From Camarhynchus parvulus (taxonomy: Eukaryota; Chordata; Aves; Passeriformes; Thraupidae), in the NCBI RefSeq assembly GCF_901933205.1, contig NC_044574.1, forward strand, positions 248,001 to 312,000: a DNA stretch of 64,000 bases. The letters are read 5' to 3'. A program made the position numbers and the translations under genes. Under the pieces are notes generated by a model that did not search any database, had not been told where the DNA came from, and was given only the letters and a program-made list of their open reading frames with translations. Positions 56,060 to 64,000 of this stretch are shown here, in pieces (the first letter of the stretch is position 1; each line of letters opens with the position of its first letter).

Positions 56060-56322
56060 GCAGAGTCTGACAGGACGAGGGGATGCCTTCAGCTGGACGA
56101 GGGGAGATTTAGGTGGGTATTAGGGAGAGATTTTTCCCTGTGTGGGGAAGAGCCCTGGCACAGGAATTCCCAGAGCAGCTGTGGCTGTCCCATCCCAGAC
56201 CAGGCTGGACACTGGTGCTGGGAGCAGCTGGGACAGTGGGAGGTGTCCCTGCCATGGCAGGGATGGGATGGGATGGGATTTAGGGTCCCTGCCATCCCAA
56301 CCCTTCCATAATTTCATGACTC
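56060..56322 (+). mobile_element. CR1 LINE 3' end, longer copy
   Basis: Starts further upstream than most copies ('acaggacgaggggatgcctt', 'attagggagagatttttccc'), then 'cccagagcagctgtggctgt', 'gtgggaggtgtccctgccat', a short GATGG expansion (56261-56280) and 'ccatcccaacccttccataa'. Confidence 0.9.
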
Positions 56323-56440
56323 TCCACTCTGTACTCTGGGCTAATTGTGGTTTTCATCAGAAACTCTGATTCCTCTGACAAGGATCTTCCTTATGCTTAA
56401 TTCTGCCTCTGGTTTTCCAGCCTTGTCCAGATCCCTGCTG
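56323..56440. other. short unique segment
   Basis: No recognised feature. Confidence 0.4.
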
Positions 56441-57510
56441 AGATGGGAAAGGCAGGAGAGGGAAAGGCAGGAGTGGGAAAGGCAGGAGTGGGAAAGGCAG
56501 GAGAGGGGAAAGGCAGGAGTGGGAAAGGCAGGAGTGGGAAAGGCAGGAGAGGGAAAGGCAGGAGTGGGAAAGGCAGGAGTGGGAAAGGCAGGAGTGGGAA
56601 AGGCAGGAGAGGGGAAAGGCAGGAGTGGGAAAGGCAGGAGAGGGAAAGGCAGGAGTGGGAAAGGCAGGAGATAGAAAAGGCAGGAGAGGGAAAAGGCAGG
56701 AGAGGGGAAAGGCAGGAGAGGGGAAAGGCAGGAGAGGGGAAAGGCAGGAGATGAGAAGGACAGGAGATAGAAAAGGCAGGAGATAGAAAAGGCAGGAGAG
56801 GGAAAAGGCAGGAGATGGGAAGGGCAGGAGATGAGAAGGACAGGAGATGAGAAGGACAGGAGAGAGAAAAAGCAGGAGAGAGAAAAGGCAGGAGAGGGGA
56901 AAGGCAGGAGTGGGAAAGGCAGGAGTGGGAAAGGCAGGAGAGGGAAAGGCAGGAGTGGGAAAGGCAGGAGTGGGAAAGGCAGGAGAGGGAAAGGCAGGAG
57001 ATAGAAAAGGCAGGAGAGGGAAAAGGCAGGAGAGGGGAAAGGCAGGAGATGAGAAGGACAGGAGATAGAAAAGGCAGGAGATAGAAAAGGCAGGAGAGGG
57101 AAAAGGCAGGAGATGGGAAGGGCAGGAGATGAGAAGGACAGGAGATGAGAAGGACAGGAGAGAGAAAAAGCAGGAGAGAGAAAAGGCAGGAGAGGGGAAA
57201 GGCAGGAGAGGGAAAGGCAGGAGTGGGAAAGGCAGGAGTGGGAAAGGCAGGAGAGGGAAAGGCAGGAGTGGGAAAGGCAGGAGAGGGAAAGGCAGGCGTG
57301 GGAAAGGCAGGAGTGGGAAAGGCAGGAGAGGGAAAGGCAGGAGTGGGAAAGGCAGGAGAGGGGAAAGGCAGGAGATGAGAAGGACAGGAGATGAGAAGGA
57401 CAGGAGATAGAAAAAGCAGGAGAGAGAAAAGGCAGGAGAGGGGAAAGGCAGGAGAGGGGAAAGGCAGGAGATGACCTGAGAAGGGCAGGAGATAGAAAAG
57501 GCAGGAGGTG
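56441..57510. repeat. 1.1-kb purine-rich minisatellite of 15-16-bp units with a 298-bp block duplication
   Basis: Units GGGAAAGGCAGGAGT, GGGAAAGGCAGGAGA, GGGGAAAGGCAGGAGA, ATAGAAAAGGCAGGAG and ATGAGAAGGACAGGAG. The block from 56751 (ATGAGAAGGACAGGAGATAG…) to about 56909 recurs without visible difference at 57049-57207. The plus strand is almost entirely purine, broken mainly by the C of GGCAGG and the T of the AGT or GAT ends. Confidence 0.95.
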
Positions 57511-58503
57511 CCCCCTGTGCATCCCCTGCCCTGCTGTGGGAGCCCCCTCTGCCCTGCAGTGCTGTTGAAGGTTTCCTACAGCAAACAAGTTGCTTGCCCT
57601 GAGTCTGCAGCAGTGCCAGCTGGCCCCAGATGACTCACATCTCCTATTTATCTGATTTTATGCTGCCTGACCTCCATCTCCCTCCCTCATTCCTGGAAAA
57701 CAATAAATCAGGATTCAGTGTTGCTGTGTAACGCGGACCCGGGCCTGGTTTCCCAGCTGGGGTCGGTGGCTGAGCATCCCCCAGCTCTGCTGGAGCCAGG
57801 GTGAGCAGCAGCCCCTTCCCCCAGCTCCCTGCTCCTCTCTGGGAGCTGTGAAATGAAATGTTTGTGGGAAAAGATGTCTCTCTTTTCCTCCCTCTCTGTG
57901 ACAGACAATACAGAAGAGCAATTTCCCCAAAGTGTTCTCTAGAACAGCACAGAGTATGGATTGATTTGTTTGCAGTTTTTTGGTGGTGCAGCTGCCCAGA
58001 AATCAGGCTGAGAGCACGGGAGGGACTCTGCAGCTCAGCGCAGGGAATTGTTCCCTGTTTAGCTCTCTTTCCTCCACAGAGCCTCTTTTGCTGTGCTGTG
58101 CCTCTGGTCCTGCACAGGAAACTGTTTCCTAAACAGTGTTTCTTAGGCTGTAGTTTGGTCGATTTTTATTCCTTTTTCCTCTTTTCTGTATCTGTAAAGT
58201 TCCTGTAAGTGGTGAGGGTGAGGTGTGGAGTGTGGATCCAGTGCCAAGGTGACAGACACAGAACAGAGAACCCAAATGTGTGAGGAGAGGAAATCCCAGG
58301 CTGCTCAAATTCCAGTGCTCACAGCCCCAACAAGTGTCAGAGTCTACAAGGGAGATTTACTGGAAATCTTCCCTTTCCACCTGTGCAGCAGCACTGCTGG
58401 GAGCCAGCAGCTCCCTGTTGCTGTGGTGGGGAGGTGTTTGCACCCTCCATCCTCTCCAATGACAAGGTGGCACCTCGGACCTGCTCCAGCTCTAGGAGAC
58501 CAC
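57511..58503. other. unique non-coding sequence
   Basis: About 1 kb of single-copy DNA with no recognised exon or element. Confidence 0.45.
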
Positions 58504-58797
58504 CAGAGAATCCCAGGGTGGTTTGGGTGGGAAGGACCTCAGAGATCCTCCAGAGCCCCTGCAGTGCCACCCCTGCCATGGCAGGGACACCTCCCGCTGC
58601 CCCAGGTGCTCCAGCCCCAGTGTCCAGCCTGGCCTTGGGCACTGCCAGGGCTCCAGGGTGGGCACCCTGTGCCAGCCCCTGCCCACCCTGCCAGGGAACA
58701 ATTCCCAATTCCCAATCTCCCATCCAGCCCTGCCCTCTGGCTCTGGGAGCCATTCCCTGTGTCCTGCCCTGCATCCCTTGTCAGAAAGCCTCTCTGC
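58504..58797 (-). mobile_element. CR1 LINE 3' fragment, longer copy
   Basis: 'agaatcccagggtggtttgg', 'gtgggaaggacctcagagat', 'gccacccctgccatggcagg', 'gtccagcctggccttgggca', 'cctgccctgcatcccttgtc'. Antisense CR1, about 290 bp. Confidence 0.88.
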
Positions 58798-59164
58798 TCT
58801 GAGGAGGCAGAAATCAGTGGTTTCAGGAGTCGCTGGGAGAAGGAGGAGAGGGCAGAGCAGAAAGAGGCAGAAATGACCCCAGTTCTTTGGAAACAGGAGT
58901 GGGGGATGTGTGGCTGTGGCAGCCTGGAGTGGGAATCAGGGACACCCTGCAGGTCACAGGAGTCTGCAAGGAAGGGGCTCCACATCCACAGCTGACACGG
59001 GGCCAGAATTCAAATTTTGGCTTGTTGTTTGTAGCAGTTTTTGGATGGGGCTGCCCAGCAGATCCTGGGCCAGCTCCTGCAGGACAAGGGGCAGATCCCA
59101 GCAGGGAACAGAAACAAATCCACAGCTCCTGAGACAGGGGAGAGTCACACAGAGCCTGCTGGGC
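58798..59164. other. unique segment
   Basis: No recognised feature. Confidence 0.4.
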
Positions 59165-59420
59165 TGGGATAATGGGATCATGGGATAATGGGGTGGGATG
59201 GGATGGGATAATGGGATGGGGTGGGATGGGATGGGATCATGGGATCATGGGATCATGGGATGGGGTGGGATGGGATGGGATGGGATCATGGGATCATGGG
59301 ATAATGGGATGGGGTGGGGATGGGATCATGGGATCATGGGATCATGGGATCATGGGATCATGGGATCATGGGATGGGGTGGGATAATGGCATAGTGTGGC
59401 ATGGCATGGGGTGGGATGGG
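59165..59420. repeat. 9-bp simple array (GGGATCATG / GGGATAATG / GGGATGGGGT)
   Basis: About 25 units of GGGATCATG, GGGATAATG and GGGATGGGGT. The units resemble the terminal gaatcatggaat repeat of antisense CR1 copies in the window, but no intact CR1 body follows. Confidence 0.93.
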
Positions 59421-59429
59421 GCCCTATGG

Positions 59430-60628
59430 GCAGGGATGATGCTCAGGGATGGTGTCAGGTGCTCAAGGATTCTCAGGGATGGTGCTCAGGATGTGCTCAG
59501 GATGAGCTCAGATGATGCTCAAAGGATGGTGCTCAATGAGGATGATGTCAGGGATGTGCTCAAGGATGTGTCAGGGAGGTGCCAGGATGATGCTCAGAAG
59601 GATGATGCTCAGGGATGGGATGGTGCTCAGGGATGATGCTCAAGGATGATGCTCAGGGATGGTGCTCAGGATGATGCTCAGGGATATCAATCCATAATAG
59701 GATATTCAGGGATGGTGCTCAGGGATGATGCTCAGGTGATCGGGTGTAGGGAGCTCAGGAGGTGCTCAGGGATGATCTCAGGGATGATGCTCAGGGACAG
59801 GGATGAGGATAGGATGTGCGAGAGCTGGGATGCTCAGGGATGGTGTCAGGATGATGTCAGGATGAGTCAGGGATGGTGCTCAAGATGATGCTCAGGTACT
59901 AGGAGATGATGCCAGGGAGTGCTCAGGATGATGCTCAGGGAGATGCTCAGGGAGGTGCTCAAGGGAGCTCAGGGATGCTCAGGATGGTGCTCAGGGATGA
60001 TGCTCAGGGATGATGCTCAGGGATGGTGCTCAAGGATGATGCTCAGGGATGGTGCTCAGGGATGATGCTCAGGGATGATGCTCAGGGATGATGCTCAGGG
60101 ATGATGCTCAGGGATGGTGCTCAGGGATGATGCTCAGGGATGATGCTCAGGGAATGCTCGGGGTCTCAAAGGGATGCTCAGGATGGTGGGATGATGCTCA
60201 GGGATGATGCTCAGGGATGATGCTCAAGGATGATGCTCAGGGATGGTGCTCAGGGATGATGCTCAGGGATGATGCTCAAGGATGATGCTCAGGATGATGC
60301 TCAGGGATGGTGCTCAGGGATGATGCTCAAGGATGATGCTCAAGGATGATGCTCAGGATGATGCTCAGGGATGATGCTCAGAGCAAGGGGGATGATGTCA
60401 AGGATGATGCTCAGGGATGATGCTCAGATGATGCTCAGGGATGGTGCTCAAGGAGATGGGATGGTGCTCAGGGATGATGCTCAGGATGATGCTCAAGGAT
60501 GATGCTCAGGGATGATGCTCAGGGATGATGCTCAAGGATGATGCTCAGGGATGATGCTCAGGGATGATGCTCAGGGATGGTGCTCAGGCATGGTGCTCAG
60601 GGATGTGATGTGATGTGATGGTGCTCAG
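59430..60628. repeat. 1.2-kb 13-bp minisatellite (GGGATGATGCTCA), degenerate on the left
   Basis: Units GGGATGATGCTCA, GGGATGGTGCTCA and AGGATGATGCTCA. Regular from about 59990 to 60600, but the left third (59430-59960) has many short and broken units. Confidence 0.94.
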
Positions 60629-61545
60629 GGAGCTGATGTGAGCTGAGATCCCCCCTGGTGCTTCTCCTGCTCTGGCACAGGAGCAGGGTGGCCATGCCTG
60701 GAGCCCACTCCTTGCAGCCCCCAAGGGCTCTGTCCTTACCCTCCCACAGGCAGCCCTTGTCCCAGGGCTCTCTCCAGCCTGTCCATCTCCCAGCACAGAT
60801 GTGCTTCCAGCTACATCCCCAGTGCATCTGAGACCTGCCAGCATGCAGGAAACTGCTGAGGAGTTCAGGAGGAATTTATTTTTTCTCACATCTTCATGTT
60901 TTCAATTGCTGTCTATGAGCACAGACTATTTATAATCAGGAGAAGGTACTCAGCCCACGCCCCCAGGAGATGCAGCCTGGTTCAGAGCAAGGTTCAGAGC
61001 TTGTGAATAATTTTTTTCAGGCCCCTGATTTTACTGGAATCAATGAAAAACAACTAAAATAAGTCAAGCCCAACTTTGCCCTCCCATTTCAGAGAAATGA
61101 AAAAAGGCTGGAAAAATGATCGCTTGGGGTCAACCCAAAATATTTCCCTTTTCCTCCTAATTAAATTTTTTGCTTAATTTTGAAGTTTTTAAAAATAACC
61201 AGGTCCACTATGAAAGAAACTCCAGTTTCAGATGACAAATGGAAGCTGAAAGGTTTTGCTTTGAAAGTGCTCTGGTGTTTCTGATGTGAAACAGAAGACA
61301 GGTTGAAAAGAAATATTTTGACATTTCACTTCCATCATCACCTTACTTTCATTTTCAGTTCAAACCATCAGCTACACTCAGCCCATATTCTCTAGAAACC
61401 CACAGCCCCCATCCCTCCACTTCTAACTGAATTCCCTCCGAGTGAAAAATGATCCACAGCTCTCTGCACAACGTTTGCTCCAAACTGGTCAAAAACTGCT
61501 TTTAATTTCTGCTGCTGGATTTTGCTGGTCATCAGCAATGGCAAG
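60629..61545. other. unique sequence, AT-rich 60990-61380
   Basis: AT-rich non-repetitive DNA with possible conserved non-coding character. No exon recognised. Confidence 0.42.
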
Positions 61546-62512
61546 GACAGCCATAATCTGGGGGTTACAGCCATAATCTGGGGGTTACAGCCATATTTTG
61601 GGAGTTACAGCCATTATCTGGGGGTTACAGCCATAATCTGGGGGTTACAGCCATATTTTGGGAGTTACAGCCATAATTTGGGAGTTACAGCCATAATCTG
61701 AGAGTTACAGCCATAATCTGAGAGTTACAGCCATAATTTGGGGGTTACAGCCATAATTTGGGAGTTAGAGCTATAATCTGAGAGTTACAGCCATAATCTG
61801 AGAGTTACAGCCATAATCTGGGAGTTACAGCCATAATTTGGGAGTTACAGCCATAATCTGGGAGTTACAGCCATAATCTGAGAGTTACAGCCATAATTTG
61901 GGAGTTACAGCCATTATCTGGGAGTTACAGCCATTATCTGGGAGTTACAGCCATAATCTGAGAGTTACAGCCATAATTTGGGAGTTACAGCCATAATTTG
62001 GGAGTTACAGCCATAATCTGAGAGTTACAGCCATAATCTGGGAGTTACAGCCATAATCTGGGAGTTACAGCCATAATTTGGGGGTTACAGCCATAATTTG
62101 GGAGTTACAGCCATAATTTGGGAGTTACAGCCATAATTTGGGGGTTACAGCCATAATTTGGGAGTTACAGCCATAATTTGGGGGTTACAGCCATAATTTG
62201 GGAGTTACAGCTATAATCTGAGAGTTACAGCCATAATCTGAGAGTTACAGCCATAATCTGGGAGTTACAGCCATAATTTGGGAGTTACAGCCATAATCTG
62301 GGAGTTACAGCCATAATCTGAGAGTTACAGCCATAATTTGGGAGTTACAGCCATTATCTGGGAGTTACAGCCATTATCTGGGAGTTACAGCCATAATTTG
62401 GGAGTTACAGCCATAATCTGAGAGTTACAGCCATAATCTGGGAGTTACAGCCATAATTTGGGAGTTACAGCCATAATTTGGGGGTTACAGCCATAATTTG
62501 GGAGTTACAGCC
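61546..62512. repeat. 20-bp minisatellite, about 48 units with no indels
   Basis: Unit GGAGTTACAGCCATAATYTG, with a G or A at positions 1 and 3. Every unit from 61561 to 62512 starts exactly 20 bp after the previous one. The block 61741-61940 is repeated at 62181-62380 with one difference, including the rare variant with CTATAATC at 61770 and 62210. The array ends where 'cagcccaaaatgagagg' begins. Confidence 0.97.
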
Positions 62513-63067
62513 CAAAATGAGAGGCAGAAGGCTCTCACAAGGCCACAAGGAGTTCCCAAAAACATTATTTTGTGACACTTGGTATCTGCGCACGAGCCCT
62601 CGGGTGCAGCACGTCACTCCCAGGGATTTGTGGTTGAAGGATGCTGCTGGGAGTCAGAATTTTCCAGCAGCAGAGGCTCTCACCAACAGCACTGGCATTT
62701 CCCACGTGGAAGTGTGTCTTGGTTAGTCCTGGCCTTGCAACACCCCCAGGTTTGCTCAGCTCTCCCTTTAAATGAGCTGTGATCAATTAAGAGCTCTGCT
62801 CACTGCTTATTCAAAGAACATATAAATCTCCAGAGTCTGCTTCTCCCTCCTGGACTGCCTTTGGAAGACTGAAAATAAACCCAGTGCCAATTCTAAATAT
62901 TTTCTGTCTCTGTGCTGCCGAGCTCAGATGAGTCTGACGGCTCTGGAAGCTGCAGGGAAGGAGCCAGAGCAGAAATCGTGGGGGGAATTCTCACCTCCCA
63001 TCACCTCTGAAGGGAAAATATTCCTGCTGGTTTTCTTCTGATCTTGGACAAATGTGGGCTTGGGGGG
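62513..63067. other. unique non-coding sequence
   Basis: Single-copy DNA with no recognised gene. Confidence 0.45.
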
Positions 63068-63455
63068 TTTGACGGTGTTCACAGGGGTCTCAGGCTGAGG
63101 GAAGAGACGAGGATCTGACTCCATGTTTCAGAAGGCTGATTTATTATTTTATGATATATATTATAACAAAACTATACTAAAAGAATAGAAGAAAGGATTT
63201 CATCAGAAGGCCAGCTAAGCTAAGAATAGAACAGCAAAGAATGGTAACAAAGGCTTGTGTCTCTCAGAGAGTCCGAGCCAGCTGGGCTGTGACTGGCCAT
63301 TAATTACAAACATCCAAGGTGGGCCAATCACAGATGCACCTGTTGCATTCCACAGCAGCAGATAATCATTGTTTATATTTTGTTCCTGAGGCCTCTCAGC
63401 TTCTGGGAGGAAAAATCCCAAGGAAAGGATTTTCCATAAAAGATGTCTGTGACAG
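63068..63455 (-). mobile_element. solo endogenous retrovirus LTR
   Basis: On the minus strand it starts TGTCACAGACATC (63455) and ends near CACCGTCAAA (63068), where the terminal CA appears mutated. The minus-strand polyadenylation signal AATAAA is at 63145-63140, after an AT-rich TATA-like stretch. GGGGG flanks both sides (63063-63067 and 63456-63460), consistent with a 5-bp duplication, although a G-run is weak evidence. An open frame of about 114 codons on the minus strand (63559-63215) begins outside and runs through the LTR; it is incidental. Confidence 0.8.
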
Positions 63456-63749
63456 GGGGACAAGCAGGAGGGTCCCAGCACTGTTCCTGCTGAAATCCAG
63501 CTGTAAGGAGGAGACCCTGAGAGGTTTGAGCTCTGTACAGGAGGCACAGAAATGTCCATGAAGCAGGTTCCAACTCACTTGAAAGGCTGGGGATAGGATT
63601 CTCCTACCTGGCAGTGCATCCTCCTGACGGGTGGCTCCAAGTTAAAGCTGCTGGGCACAGGAGATGGAGCCTGCCCAGCAGTTCTCCTTCCACGGCACAT
63701 CCAGGACCACCTCTCCCAGCTCTCCCAGGCTGGCAGGGAGGCACTTTTG
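63456..63749. other. unique segment between two LTRs
   Basis: Ordinary single-copy sequence, no retroviral coding content, so the two neighbouring LTRs do not belong to one provirus. Confidence 0.5.
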
Positions 63750-64000
63750 TGTCGCTTTGATTTTTTAAGATTTTCAAAGCCTTCTGAGGTTTACGTTCTT
63801 GTAACAAACTTTCTCACATGCTTTCTGTAAATAACTTATTATTTTGCATTCTTTTATGGAAGAAGAGAAATTTGATGGACTGTTGGTTTGTCCAGTGTCA
63901 TTGGAGAGGTGGCACTGTCACCCTCCAATCCAGTCACTTTTAGAAATATATAAATGTTAGAGTCAGAAAAATAAATTCCCCCTTTTACCTTGAAAACAGC
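63750..64000 (+). mobile_element. LTR of another endogenous retrovirus family, cut by the window end
   Basis: Begins TGTCGCTTTGATTTTT, contains a TATA box TATATAAAT at 63947-63955 and AATAAA at 63970-63975, an order and spacing typical of a short-R avian retroviral LTR. The 3' end and any following provirus lie beyond 64000, so solo or full-length status cannot be told. Confidence 0.65.

Noticed and set aside
56341..57588. Minus-strand frame of 415 codons rich in Leu, Ser and Pro resembling a membrane protein
   Set aside because: Translation of the pyrimidine strand of the 15-bp purine array; hydrophobicity is a compositional artefact.
61546..62512. CRISPR-like regular array
   Set aside because: Repeats are directly contiguous with no unique spacers, and the surrounding DNA is vertebrate.
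63215..63559. A 114-codon minus-strand frame that looks non-repetitive
   Set aside because: Most of it lies inside the 63068-63455 LTR and has no independent promoter or homology that I recognise.
1..64000. tRNA, 5S rRNA, telomeric TTAGGG arrays
   Set aside because: No A/B-box pair with a cloverleaf and no run of telomeric units was seen on either strand.

Overview
This is vertebrate nuclear DNA, almost certainly from a bird and probably a songbird. It carries at least twenty CR1-type LINE 3' ends in both orientations, recognisable from their terminal block (gaatcatggaatggtttggg on one strand, cccttccaacccaaacc on the other). It also carries five avian-type retroviral LTRs. It has no dense coding, no operon structure and no bacterial signals. 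Tandem arrays and high local GC suggest a microchromosome or subtelomeric segment; that placement is inference.

The only coding segment I can defend is a 40-bp first coding exon on the minus strand (38273 down to 38234). It lies in a CpG island of about 37.3-38.9 kb, starts with a good Kozak ATG, encodes a hydrophobic signal-peptide start (MRAILCFCALILL) and ends at a consensus GTGAGT donor in phase 1. The gene would run leftward, so much of 1-38 kb may be its first intron or several introns. I could not recognise a second exon or name the gene.

Layout: 0-10 kb holds two solo LTRs (462-1093, and 3745-4402 with a perfect 6-bp target duplication), three CR1 fragments and 69-bp and 41-bp arrays. 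12-18 kb holds three large minisatellites. 19.15-19.7 kb is a CR1 copy with a GC-rich minisatellite grown inside it. 21-30 kb has six arrays and an LTR. 30-34 kb has CR1 copies and a 1.2-kb array. 36-39 kb is the CpG island and promoter zone with a 17-bp array beside it. 39.5-46 kb has a pentanucleotide tract and three arrays. 46-54 kb contains CR1 fragments intimately linked to arrays, plus a hexanucleotide array. 56.4-62.5 kb has four arrays, ending with a 20-bp array of about 48 units without an indel. 63-64 kb has two more LTRs, the last cut by the window edge.

Roughly 18 kb of the 64 kb is tandem repeat. The main discovery-type observation is that several arrays grew from CR1 sequence: the unit can be read in the flanking CR1, or the array interrupts one continuous CR1. 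Long open frames over the arrays, some open in all six frames, are by-products of stop-free repeat units and are not annotated as proteins. Intervening unique DNA is described segment by segment; a few AT-rich stretches look like conserved non-coding elements, but that cannot be tested here.
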